Program-made: the position numbers and the translations under genes
The notes under the pieces: model-generated
What the model was told of the DNA's origin: nothing
Database searches by the model: none
Seen by the model: the letters and a program-made list of their open reading frames with translations, nothing else
Part shown: positions 1-12,440 of the stretch, piece by piece
Layout of the letters: the number at the start of each line of letters is the position of its first letter
Numbering within the stretch: position 1 is the first letter of the stretch
Origin: Saccoglossus kowalevskii
Taxonomy: Eukaryota; Hemichordata; Enteropneusta; Harrimaniidae
Assembly (NCBI RefSeq): GCF_000003605.2
Contig: NW_003111474.1
Location: forward strand, 310,982 to 337,177
DNA: 26,196 nt
Direction: 5' to 3'

Positions 1-540
1 CTGGTTTGAGTTTCTCGGTAATGAAAATAGACATAAACAACCAGTAAATTTGTGCACACTCAAGCTGAGTAGAATTGTAGGGTGAGAAGGTATACAAACA
101 AAATCATTTTTTTGGCTGTTGCCATGAAAACGGCTGGCAAGAATTTGTTTTTAGATTTTACAACCTAACTAGAGTGAAGGTGTGACTTGTCAAGTTTGAA
201 CCAAATCGGCCCAACCAAAAAATCACAGAAGAGTCAAATTTCTCAGCAATAAAAAAAGATATCAAAAATTCAACTTTGTGCCCACACTCAAGCTGAGTAG
301 AATGAGCTATGTCTGAGGATTTTTATCCTAAATTTGTAGGAGGAGATACATTTGGCACTAAGCTATAAAAAAAAAACAGTTTTTGGCTGTTACTATGGCA
401 ACGTTGGGCCATTTTTTTTTCTGATTTTACCTAATAACTAGGGTGATGGTGTGACCTGCCTGCCAAGTTGGAGGGAAATAGGCAAATCCAAAAAAATCAC
501 AGAAGAATTAATACGTGAAAACACTGGAAATCACACATAC
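1..540. repeat. Two divergent tandem copies of a dispersed repeat
   Basis: The copy at about 1-235 and the copy at about 236-540 share in order a TTTCTC(G/A)G start, the 18-base word ACACTCAAGCTGAGTAGAAT (55-74 and 284-303), GGCTGTT, the GATTTTAC...AACTAG segment, GTGTGAC and AAAAAATCACAGAAGA. The second copy is longer by indels. The left edge may continue outside the window. Family unknown. Confidence 0.75.
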
Positions 541-1932
541 AGACACACAAAATTGATTTTAAGGGCAATCCTAGCGGATCACTGTACCGCAAAAGACGCT
601 CATCGCGAAGTGACTTGTGTTTAAAATAAAATATTCTGTCCAAGCCAAATCGAGGTCAAAGGGTCAGATTGCGTACATATAATTATAGATAGTTAAACAA
701 AAAGTATTTGCATTTTTGTCAGCTGTTCAACATCTATAAAAAACAGAAAGACTATTATAAGGCAATGTGAACTTCGGAAAATGTTCTGTCAGTCCAAATT
801 TTAAATGCGCGCGAACAAGCAGGCGGGCGGTAATATTTCGGGGTTTGCGCAGTCGAAAATAAAGCGGAAATTGTCCCGTCGAATTTAACAAGCGGTCACA
901 AAAGCGAGAGAAAAAGGTGACTGTAAAGCAGAAGCGGGCGGGAGGTTGTGTGAAATGAGTACTGAAACTTTGCGCAAATCGTTTTATTTTCCAAGTCAAT
1001 ATTCTATTTTACTAATACCATTTTTTTAACGCAATGGCGTTGAAGACGATGCAAAGAAAATCTGCCACTCAGTGTCGCGCTCTAGTTAACACAGCAATTT
1101 TTTTTTCAAACATCGGCCATTTTGTTTCACCATGAAAACCGTTTTATTAGATCTCTTATCGGAGACACTTGAAGGATTAGCTTGTTTGTAAACTGTCAGC
1201 GTGTACAGTGGGACAGTAATGTTTGTCTGAGGATTATCCCTCGTTGTTCGTTTGCATAACAATGAACCCGAACGTTCCTGGAGTACGAACTCAAATGCGA
1301 CGTTCAAACTCGCAGTTATCGTTCAAAAGATAATGATGGTGCGAAATATGTCTGTTTTTTTTTAAACAAAATGCTTTGTCACAGAATAATAGTCTGTTAA
1401 AGGTGCCAAGTATGAAATAAGTTGGGACAAAAATACAAACCCGCATAGAAATCGGAATAGGTCTTTTGATTACCGGGGACACATTTCAATGGACTTGATT
1501 ACGGACAATGCATGACGTAAATTTCACCAGGAAATTCCGCAGTGTGCTCTCGCAATCGCGGACTTAGTCATTTTTACAAGGTTCGCCATTTTTGATGTCA
1601 CGTGATAATTATGTAAACAATGACTGTCCAGTTTATGCGAACTTGTACGTCTATACTTAGTCTTTTGAAATATATAAGCTAAATTACTGTTCTGAACAAG
1701 ACAACAGACAAAGAATGTTTTATTCGAAAACGTCACAAAACCCTTCTCGCTACCTTAAATTTGATTAAATATTAATATAAATTATGAAATAATGAGGGTC
1801 GTCAAAATGTAGGTTTTGTCGTCACAATTCACATGTACATAAATATTGGCGGACATCTTATGAGACCTACAATATTTTATCCTTAAAGTCCTGATATAAA
1901 CACAATCTAGACAAGATAAACTTTACAGTGGG
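541..1932. other. Gene-poor stretch with promoter-like GC-rich patches
   Basis: GC- and CpG-richer patches occur at about 780-950 (GGCGGGCGG at 822-830, GCGGGCGGG at 933-941), unlike the AT-rich surroundings. CGCCATTTTTG at 1584-1594 and GGCCATTTTG at 1116-1125 resemble YY1-type initiator elements, and GTCACGTGAT at 1597-1606 contains an E-box. No convincing exon could be assembled; the short ORFs on the minus strand have no recognisable domain. Confidence 0.4.
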
Positions 1933-2070
1933 GAAGGGGGGAGTTGTCACCTGCGTATGCGTCCGATGGCCATAGTGTGCCATTGTTTACAAACAAGTGT
2001 CTACCCATTTTTAGTGTGTGTTGTTATCATCGCTTGGGACTCGTGTGCGCAGGTGACGACCCTCCCTCTT
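1933..2070. repeat. 138-bp fold-back with ~30-bp imperfect inverted ends
   Basis: 1933-1962 and the reverse complement of 2041-2070 share about 20 of 30 bases, with GTCACCTGCG perfect. The loop is about 80 bp. It may be a small palindromic element or relic; no convincing target duplication was seen. Confidence 0.5.
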
Positions 2071-2078
2071 TAATACAG

Positions 2079-2354
2079 AAAATATCTAGGCATTGTTCGT
2101 CGATGTCTGGAATTTTGTTTCAGTGGTCAGAGTTGGTTACGTTTTTAAACTCATCAGAAAGGAGATGCTTTCAAATAACTATTTACCAACTAAAACAATT
2201 TAGCATACAGAGTGAGACAATAATACAGTGTCTTCTGTTCTACCTTCAAGAGCACATGCAGTATGATTTCCTGCCCCAGTTCCACGCCGAGGGTGTCTCA
2301 CAAAATGAGAGTGTTAGTAATGAACAGACCTGCATTATATGTGAATCTCATTGA
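2079..2354 (+). CDS. Candidate terminal exon or small gene, unrecognised product
   Basis: An open frame from an acceptor-like CCCTCCCTCTTTAATACAG ending at 2078 to TGA at 2352-2354, followed 28 bp later by AATAAA (2382-2387). An internal ATG at 2104 would give 83 residues, MSGILFQWSELVTFLNSSER through SIQSETIIQCLLFYLQEHM to CIICESH. It has an amphipathic, protein-like composition but no domain I can name. It could be the last exon of a plus-strand gene entering from the left, a one-exon small gene or chance. The facing BNIP1 poly(A) signals about 100 bp away favour a genuine transcript end. Confidence 0.35.
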   Translation, partial: KISRHCSSMSGILFQWSELVTFLNSSERRCFQITIYQLKQFSIQSETIIQCLLFYLQEHMQYDFLPQFHAEGVSQNESVSNEQTCIICESH

Positions 2355-2381
2355 TCACTATTAATGTCTTCATTTGCTATA

Positions 2382-2387
2382 AATAAA
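2382..2387 (+). terminator. Candidate plus-strand polyadenylation signal AATAAA
   Basis: Canonical AATAAA 28 bp after the TGA of the candidate exon. A TG/T-rich stretch (TTTGTATGTTTACATTG) follows, consistent with a downstream element. Confidence 0.4.
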
Positions 2388-2485
2388 ATTTGTATGTTTA
2401 CATTGATCAACCCATAATAGCTGCATGTGATCTGAATTACCACTGTACCAATATGTCTATCCAATCTGCCTCTCAATTCTATGTC

Positions 2486-2497
2486 TTTATTTTTATT
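2486..2497 (-). terminator. BNIP1: Candidate BNIP1 polyadenylation signals
   Basis: Two overlapping or adjacent AATAAA hexamers on the minus strand (plus TTTATT at 2486-2491 and 2492-2497). They are the first canonical signals I find after the BNIP1 stop, which implies a 3' UTR of about 870 nt. They face a plus-strand AATAAA at 2382-2387, a convergent arrangement. Confidence 0.5.
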
Positions 2498-3356
2498 TTC
2501 CTGCAAAGTTGTTCGTTTTCACAATGCACATCGAGCAAATTATGTTTGTAACAGCGCCACCAACATCTAATGTGATTACATTTTACAAGCGTGGAGCAAG
2601 TTATTCTTATCAATGTAAATAACGAAAGTTACATCCTCAGCTCAAAGGGGAGGTAAATCTTCATTCTGATGTTCCAATCAAATATTCGCGCTCAAACATT
2701 GAATGGTAAGGATTTGTCACATCATTTGGCCTCCAGCAGAGGCTTGGTTCTGTAAAGAAAACGGAATGTAAATGTCAGCAGAGAGAAGCAGAAAAACATG
2801 TACAGTAAAGTATCAAAAACATAGCACATCAAATTTTGTGTAATCCTTGTAAACATCATATGGGAGACACTGCAGGTACATTGTATACTGAATATGATGT
2901 GGTGTTTGTCTGTGTTGATTTTACAAAATAACTTTCACATGAAAAACTGGAATAAGACATGTCAATTGGTATCGTCTGGTGCAAAAGTTCATATAGTACC
3001 AGATACTAGTAACCAGAAAACATAATGGTTCACTTTATCTGCCATACATGGTGCATATATGAAACTCATCGATATAATTTAGATGTTTAACATTGAAGTT
3101 CAAAGTCTTCATGCAATTTTCATTCTGTGGGTACATACAACATGAATATATTACTTTGAACGATTATAAAATATCAGTACATGAGGAGTCAAAGTGGACA
3201 ACAGAGGGTGCTCTATTTGTCTATCAATAAAAAGGCTCACAGATACGACTCCATATTATGCAGTACACTATCTTCAAATTGAGGCACTGAAGCCTCCAGA
3301 TATGTGGAATTAAGCATTACCTTACGTATATGCAGCATGGCCGTCAATTGATACCA
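2498..3356 (-). other. BNIP1: Probable BNIP1 3' UTR
   Basis: AT-rich, no credible ORF, between the BNIP1 stop and the paired AATAAA signals. I see no repeat or RNA gene here. The extent is inferred only from the poly(A) signals. Confidence 0.45.
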
Positions 3357-3544
3357 CTAAAATAGCCTCTTCTTGAGAATATAGAATACAGTAGCGAAAA
3401 ATAAAGCTAGAGCTATAATAATTAAAAGTTTATCAGTGATTTCCCGTCTGTTGTATTTGGTTAAAAGCTTTCTACTGGTTTGGATCACACCTCCCATTCC
3501 TTTAAATTCTTCATGAGTTTCTTGAATAGTTTTTGATGAATTTA
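3357..3544 (-). CDS. BNIP1: BNIP1 terminal coding exon 6, SNARE end and membrane anchor
   Basis: Starts after TTTCAG at 3545. It encodes VNSSKTIQETHEEFKGMGG, RKLLTKYNRREITDKLL, the hydrophobic span IIIALALFFATVFYIL, KKRLF and stop TAG. An upstream ATG at 3590 in the same frame lies in the intron and is not the true start. The human tail has two or three further residues after KKRLF. Confidence 0.95.
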
Positions 3545-6500
3545 CTGAAAAATACAAGACATCAAAATCATCAAATTTGAAAAAGCACATGTTTGCATAT
3601 TATACCTATCTGCTGACTGTTTTCAAACCTGATTTGTGAGAATTGATTGCACTTATATTTGAACATCAAAATAAAATGAAGGTCAATTTTATGTAGGTAA
3701 TTTTCTGCTATGACTATAAATGATAAATTAAAGCAAAAAATTGTTTACACCCTGAAAACTCTAATGCTACATTGAAATGGGTTAGAGAAGCCCTTTAGTA
3801 ATTGAGTCTCTGTCTTGCCCTAAATCATGGCTTACTTGAACAGAACATGCATCTCATCAAATTTATTCAGAATTCTGCACATTTCACACATTACAATCAC
3901 CATAACAGTTTGGCACTGAATTTCAAATGACAATTGAAAACAATCTGAAAAATAACAATGCTTTATTGGATGAATATCACTCGTATAGAATTTTATAACT
4001 GTCAGTGTGACCATTGACCAAACATAACAATGTGTATGCCTCCGGAAAATGTTTTACAATTTTATTTAAACAAATCACACCTTTTTTCATTGGACATCAT
4101 TTACTTTGTGTTAGCTTGCTTATCACTCAACAAAACCTATGTTTAATGATGTTTACAGTAAATTCTTTCCAATTTGGTCAAAGTTCAGGATAATAAATTC
4201 AGTCTCACTCACGTATCCTTAAAATCGTGTATGATTTGGCCAACAAAGGTTCAGGGTAGGTAATTAATTTTTGGTATCATTAATGTTCAATACAGCATTC
4301 TCCTCAGGATTTTGTAAGCATGAAGGTAGTTAGAATGAAACACATTCCTTTAATGATACTTGTGGTACCACTCTATGCAGTTACAAGTTTTCTTTAGATA
4401 AGACAACAAATGGTATCAGTTTCTGTAGCATTACTCTATTAATTCTACTTAGTTGTATTGAAAAACAAGAATTAAAGAAAACAATATTACATTTAGTTTT
4501 AACTACAAAGGGGCACACAAGAATTACATAGAGGCAACATTGCCATAGTAACATTGCCATATATCACACATTTCTCACCTAATGTATGCATTGTTTCTTC
4601 ACTTTGTTTTACGCTTGATGCCATTAATCTGCTTATACTCATAAGATTCTCTGTAATATTTGTTGCAGTCTTTGCCATGTGTTCCTTGTTTTTCCTGCAA
4701 TAATAGACATCTTAGTTGTCACACCTATCTCAGTTCCGTATTTGTTCTATTAGAAGCACATATCATAGAAGTAAACATAAACCAAATTTGCTCTACTAAA
4801 AGCCCACCTCTCATGAAAGCGAACATAAACCAAAAATGTCATTCATTGTATTTATTATTCTATGAACCATGGAGCATCTATAGATTCTATGCATTCATTG
4901 TAGAGGTCATACAAATCATGGAGTATCCATAGATTCTAGGCATTCATTGTAGAGGTCCTACAAACCATGTAGCATCTATAGATTCTAGGCATTCATTGTA
5001 GATGTCATACAAACCATGGAGCATCCATAGATTCTAAGCATTCATTGTAGAGGTCATACAAATCATGAAGTATCCATAGATTCTAGGCATTCATTGTAGA
5101 GGTCATACAAATCATGGAGCATCCATAGATTATAGGCATTCATTGTAGAGGTCATACAAACCATGGGGCATCCATAAATTCTAGGCATTCATTGTAGAGG
5201 TCCTACAAACCAAGGGGCATCCATAGATTCTAGGCATTCATTGTAGAGGTCCTACAAACCATGGAGCATCTATAGATTCTAGGCATTCATTGTAGAGGTC
5301 ATACAAATTATGCGGCATCCATAGATTATAGGCATTTATTGTAGATGTCATACAAACCATGGGGCATCCATAAATTCTAGGCATTCATTGTAGAGGTCCT
5401 ACAAACCAAGGGGCATCCATAAATTCTAGGCATTCATTGTAGAGGTCCTACAGACCATGGAGCATCCATAGATTCTAGACATTCATTGTAGAGGTCCTAC
5501 AAACCAAGGGGCATCCATAGATTCTAGGCATTCATTGTAGAGGTCCTACAAACCATGGAGCATCCATAGATTCTAGGCATTCATTGTAGATGTCATACAA
5601 ACCATGGAGCATCTATAGATTCTAGGCATTCATTGTAGAGGTCATACAAATCATGGAGTATCCATAGATTCTAGGCATTCATTGTAGAGGTCATACAAAT
5701 CATGGAGTATCCATAGATTCTAGGCATTCATTGTAGAGGTCATACAAATCATGCGGCATCCATAGGTTATAGGCCTTCATTGTAAAGGTCATACAAACCA
5801 TGGGGCATCCATAAATTTTAGGCATTCATTGTAGAGGTCATACAAACCATGGGGCATCCATAGATTCTAGGCATTCATTGTAGAGGTCATACAAATCATG
5901 GAGTATCCATAGATTCTAGGCATTCATTGTAGAGGTCCTACAAACCATGGGGCATCCATAAATTCTAGGCATTCATTGTAGAGGTCATACAAACCATGGG
6001 GCATCCATAAATTCTAGGCATTCATTGTAGAGGTCCTACAAACCAAGGGGCATCCATAGATTCTAGGCATTCATTGTAGAGGTCCTACAAACCATGGAGC
6101 ATCCATAGATTCTAGGCATTCATTGTAGATGTCATACAAACCATGGAGCATCTATAGATTCTAGGCATTCATTGTAGAGGTCATACAAATCATGGAGTAT
6201 CCATAGATTCTAGGCATTCATTGTAGAGGTCATACAAATCATGGAGTATCCATAGATTCTAGGCATTCATTGTAGAGGTCATACAAATCATGCGGCATCC
6301 ATAGATTATAGGCCTTCATTGTAGATGTCCTACAAACCATGGGGCATCCATAAATTCTAGGCATTCATTGTAGAGGTCCTACAAACCAAGGGGCATCCAT
6401 AGATTCTAGGCATTCATTGTAGAGGTCCTACAAACCATGGGGTATCCATAGATTCTAGGCATTCATTGTAGAGATCCTACAAACCATGGGGTATCCATAG

Positions 6501-9500
6501 ATTCTAGGCATTCATTGTAGAGGTCCTACAAACCATGGAGCATCCATAGATTCTAGGCATTCATTGTAGATGTCATACAAACCAAGGGGCATCCATAGAT
6601 TCTAGGCATTCATTGTAGAGGTCCTACAAACCATGGAGCATCCATAGATTCTAGGCATTCATTGTAGATGTCCTACAAACCAAGGGGCATCCATAGATTC
6701 TAGGCATTCATTGTAGATGTCATACAAACCAAGGGGCATCCATAGATTCTAGGCATTCATTGTAGAGGTCCTACAAACCATGGAGCATCCATAGATTCTA
6801 GGCATTCATTGTAGAGGTCATACAAACCATGGAGTATCCATAGATTCTAGGCATTCATTGTAGAGATCCTACAAACCATGGGGTATCCATAGATTCTAGG
6901 CATTCATTGTAGAGGTCCTACAAACCATGGAGCATCCATAGATTTTAGGCATTCATTGTAGATGTCATACAAACCATGGAGCATCTATAGATTCTAGGCA
7001 TTCATTGTAGAGGTCATACAAATCATGGAGTATCCATGGATTCTAGGCATTCATTGTAGAGGTCATACAAATCATGGAGTATCCATAGATTCTAGGCATT
7101 CATTGTAGAGGTCCTACAAACCAAGGGGCATCCATAGATTCTAGGCATTCATTGTAGAGGTCCTACAAACCATGGAGCATCCATAGATTCTAGACTAACA
7201 AATAATTTTTTTAGCTTTTAATGAATTCATCTCAACATCGATTAAACAAATGAAAGACTGAAATTACCTCTTCCGAATATCTGGATCAGTACCACCCTTT
7301 AAAAGATCTTCCTTTGCATTTCTGTCTATTTGTAATTTACATGCTAAGTTGGCTTTTCTTAAAGCAGTCTGTGTGCTGTAATTAATAGTAAATGATTCAA
7401 CAATTAGAAGCTATTTGGATAGAAGGAAGCAAAACATTTTCTCAGCAACATCATCTTGAAATAAATATTGGGCTGAAAACTGGAGGAAATAAATAATATG
7501 CACAGATAAACCATCTCCTCTCCCAGAATTTCTAATAATCAGGAACACCTAGGTTTATATGGTTGGTTGGTTATTTTGACATTCATTTATCCAAGTTGAC
7601 TTTTGCTTCAAAAAATCATGACACATTTAATTTGGTAGCTTTTGTCTCTTTAAAACAGCCAAAATTGTAGTGCAACTTTATAAAATTTGTATCTATTTTT
7701 CTATAATTTAATTTTTTAATTTGTTTTGGGCCAATTTCTTGAAACAAAACAATGATGCAGCTTTATTTTGAGTTAGATGGCAAAAGTTGACCTTGGTGTT
7801 CAATAGTCTTAATGGTAGATTCCGAAAAAAAGTATATTTATTAAAAAAAACTCCCACAAATATTTGATAGTGGGGAAAGCAACAAACAATGTTTACAGCA
7901 AGATCATCATGAAAAGAAAATCTCGCTCAAAATTACGTGAATGAAAAAAATAATTTGCACATTTATTCTATCATTGCAGAATTTTAATGGTCAACTCCTA
8001 AGGTCACAGATGTCATCATATCTTGTATGCATAGCAACACACACACAGGTGACTCAAATGAAAAAAAAAATATTTAAGAAGAGATTAATCTCGGTTTGAA
8101 CCATCTGTTTAAATTAAAATTAGGTTTAAGGGATTTTATTCCATCAATGAGTACAATAGATGCTGTAACACTGCAACCAGAGTTCACTTGTACCTGATGA
8201 CCCCTGATGTCATGGGTGCAAACATAAGCAGACAAATGTATACAGCAATAATCATATATATTGCAGAAATTGGCTGCTTTAAAGAACATTGTAAACTTTT
8301 ATCTTATGAATGCCTTAATATTCTCCAACTAAATTTTGGTGCAGTATTTTTCACATTTTTATCTGTTTTTCTATTTCTTTGATCATTTTTGACTAAATGG
8401 ATATACACGTAATTACCAACTGTCTACATGTCTTGAATAAAATTTTGGAAATAACGAGGAAATAATTATGCTGATTTATTCCATGAAGGCGGGGTGAAAC
8501 GTGACAACATTTGGCATTCAAAGGGTAAAGATACCGACAACACATTTTGAATCAGAAATGTATGTTGCCTAACATTCACATTACATGGCATTTAAACACA
8601 AGGAATATATAATCAGCGCAGTCTCAATATGTGCATTCAGAAATCCAATTTATAAGTTATACTAATATGAGGTGTGACAAATTGAAATTATTATGCACAT
8701 TTTGTATTTTGTCAAAATTATGCCAATTGACACATAAGTTAAGGTAGTGAGACTATTATTTGTGTTGAAAATTACGATTTTCACATTTATTTATTAATTG
8801 ATGAAATGCACCATAAACTTTCATCTGATAAAGTCAACGTAACCTAGATGTCATGTAAGTTGGTTAAAATGTAGATTTTCTGAAGGGAAGCAAGGCAGCT
8901 TCAGTAGTGTTTTCCAAAATCAACAACACAGGTTTAATCTGTGTGCCTATAAGTTTCAAAGATAAACTCAAGACAAAGCAATGTTAGGATGTGTTATCAG
9001 TAGCTATCTGACACACAATAGTTGCGTTCACGCACAGCTCCTTAGCACGGGCTAAGAGGTCAAATTCCTTAGCCCGTGCTAAGAAAACGTGCGTGAACGC
9101 TTAGCACGGGCTAAGGAATGCTAAGTACGGGTTAAATCTGATCCGAATTTAAGACGCGGTCTAGACCTTAGCACGAGCTAACGATGTATGCGCTAACGCT
9201 TAGCCCAGGGCTAAGCGCCCTCTGCGGCGACCTTTGGGTGTGAAAATTGTCCCATGTTCGTATAACGACACTATTCCACCAGTCATTACTCCGCGCTCGC
9301 TTCCACACTAATCGGGTCACTGTAGTAGTAGAGCGTACAGCAGCTCCAATCGTAGACAAAAAAAATTTGGTTCGCTGTCTGCGACATGCATTAATAAAAC
9401 TCTGTATTCTGTTACGCCCGTTGTATACTGTTTATGTGCATCCAAATAAGTTGGGTCCTGTGCACGTCGCTTCAAAATTAGAACGAAACATGCCAGCAGC

Positions 9501-12391
9501 AGAAATAGAACCTAGCGCGTGTCATCCATTTTTCGTTCGTAAATAGCGGCTTACCAAAGGTCACCGACTAATGGCACCCCTTAGCCCGTGCTAACGACTG
9601 GCCCTCCCTGTGCGTGGACGCAATTGGGTCTAGCCAAAATGCAAATATGCTAGATAAGCCTAAATCAGCTTAAATCTTAGCCCGTACTTCGTGTAACGTG
9701 AACACAACTAATGAGTGTTTCCAAACATTTGAGTGGTTTGTCTCCGCCTCCGGTTATTTCACAGATTAGTCATTAGCATATGAATGTGTCAGACACAAGG
9801 TCACACAGCCACTGAAAAAAAATCATTGATTTTGGTGTTTTCATCTGCCGATTTTATCGAACTATAGCTATTCCATTCCTTTATTTTTTGGTTTCCAATA
9901 GCCTTATACATTTGAATTCCCCTACAACATGTTAAAACAGACCTTGATGTGAAAACAAATCGCTTGTGCTGATAAACAAGCTTGAAAATCTGTGAGTGTG
10001 ATGTGACTTCATCAACGATTTCTAGGAGTTTATGTTTTTCAAAAAAAAGGTCATTAACAAAAAATTATGTATACTTATTGTCATCGGATTAACACCAAAT
10101 TATGCTTGAATAAAACTGATCAGACACATTCAATTTACCATACTATTGAACAACTAGGAAAAGTGAAAAAAAAACTTCTTATCACCAGCATAAATAAGTA
10201 ATTATTTTTTTTACAAAAAAAGTAATTTTTCACTTTTGATTAAGTAACTCACCGTAGAATGCAGATACGGGCATGGCAAACACACGTTTGAAAAGCTTGA
10301 AATCTGGCAATTCTAATATATATACTTTCCTGAGTCTATTTGTAGTCGTTTGGTCACAATTAGAAGATGAAAACAAGTATGCAAATAATAGTCCCGCTAC
10401 CTTAAGCTCAGTGTTGTCAAGGACGATGTATTACTGTAAATTGTTCTTTGTTGTTGAATATTTTCTTGTTTGTTTTTGGTCATTAATCAGAGGTCAGATT
10501 ACATTGACTTTTTCAATTATAGATTTCTCAATTTCATTGATATAATTTTTGTCAATTTATTCTCAATATTTCAATTTACACCTTGTTTCTTAAATATAGT
10601 TTTTTTTTCAGAGAAAAGAATTTTGAAACAACTTTCCATTCACTGTAAATTTATACAAAACGACAAATGGTTCCAATTTACATTCAATTCAAGCTCAGTT
10701 AAAAAAAACTGATGGATGTTATTTCAAAATTTTATTTTAGTGTTAAAATTGTCATTAAAATTGGGCTTTTATTTTAATCCACCTTACATAAAAATTGAGT
10801 TTTTACCCATTTTTCTGAAATTCTAACAAGACATAAATGTCCAGTCCCAATCTTTTCTGAACAAGACGACGAAATGAAAGTGAATATCTTTGCATGTAAT
10901 TGTATCACTAGAAAAATGTCCAAATGTAAAATTGGTTATGAAAATAGTCCATTAGAGGAGAAAGTGACACAAACATAAAATCTGATCACAAGAAATATTC
11001 ACACTAATATGTCTTGCCAAATACAAACAAAATGAGTGAAAGTGAAACAGAAGGAGAAACAGGTAGGACGCATCAATTTTAATCAAATTGTGTAAATAAG
11101 CGATGCACATCAGTAACTTATCATGAGTAAGGGCATCACCAAGTTTGAACGAATATAGGGTGATAATGCACACCTGAGAAATGCTTGATGTTGAAACAAA
11201 AACGCAAATGAATACAATTATGTGTTGTATTTGTAAACTTCGAACAAAATTAATCAAGGTACATCTCAGAAAAGATTGAGGACACATGAAAAAAAAACAA
11301 ACATGGCTGTCAGTCTGCCATATTGAATCAAATCAAAGGAAAAAACTGACACCCACAGCAATTCATCATGTGTGATGTGCATACAAAATTTATATAAAAT
11401 CTGCCCAGACAGGGTAGTTTTTCAAGAAGTCGATAATAACATTCTTGACAAAAAAAATGACTAACATACTAGGTATTTGCTAAAATTATAAAGTTAAGGT
11501 AAGATCATGAAATATTCAAATCTACTAGGGGTACAAATCTACCTAAAGTACACATATACCAAGTATCAAAGCAATTGGAGTAGCGGTTTTCAAGAAGAAG
11601 TTGAAAATGGCAGTTTTACCAAAAATGACAAAAAAAATTGCTAAAATTATAGAATTCAAAATATCTATCACTAAATGTTCAAATCTAATAGAGGTCCACC
11701 CATAATACATATACAACATATCAAACCAATAGAAGTACAAGTTTTCAAGAAGAGGTTGAAAATTTTTGACCAAAAATAGGGAGTTGAAGATTTCATCACA
11801 CAATGATCAAATCTCATAGAGGTATTTTTTTTCGGGGCCTCATAGTGTCAGACGACTCTTAATACATCATACCTGTGTAACTGTTTTCGGTGATTGTCAA
11901 CATCTCGGAGAAGGTTAACTTTGTCTGTTTCTTTGTCTTGTTCTTTGGCAAATCTTTCCAAATCCTAAACAAAGAATAAAATCATCCTGACATGACTATA
12001 AAAGTATTACTAGGATGTAGCTCTGCCAAAATGTATTAAATAAACTAATCGTCACTAGAGAAAATATAAAGTTAAAATTTCCTTGGAAATATGTTGGTAC
12101 TCTGCTACACATATTGAGTCAAGGGACTGTGTTTGCAACAAACCCGTCATTTTCCTCAGATACAGCATTAAGTGCTTTCTTTTGATGTAAGCTCGTTCAG
12201 AGAAAAAGCTAGCAACACGTTTATTTGATTTCGCCATATTAATTTTACCAAGTAATGTGTAGTTTTTTCATGAGTTATGATTGGGTGATGCAAATGAGCC
12301 GAAGTGAATCTTATAATCGTTTGAGGGTGTGCTACATACAGTAAATCGTGGTGAAATGAGGCTTTGGTCGAATAAATGGTCCTTGGCTGGC

Positions 12392-12440
<49 letters not shown>

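Noticed and set aside
1944-2078. Extension of the candidate exon upstream to 1944
   Set aside because: This part overlaps the inverted-repeat fold-back and has no ATG at its start; any real exon more likely begins at 2079 or the ATG at 2104.
4883-7185. CRISPR-like array
   Set aside because: The 49-bp units are contiguous with no unique spacers, and they sit in an intron of an animal gene.
7268-7370. BNIP1 exon 4 starting at the nearer acceptor CACACAG (exon from 7368)
   Set aside because: It gives an immediate in-frame TAA after exon 3; the TTACAG acceptor restores a gap-free match to human BNIP1.
9247-9546. Plus-strand 99-residue ORF (and the overlapping minus ORF)
   Set aside because: It lies wholly within the palindromic MITE and has no transposase motif.
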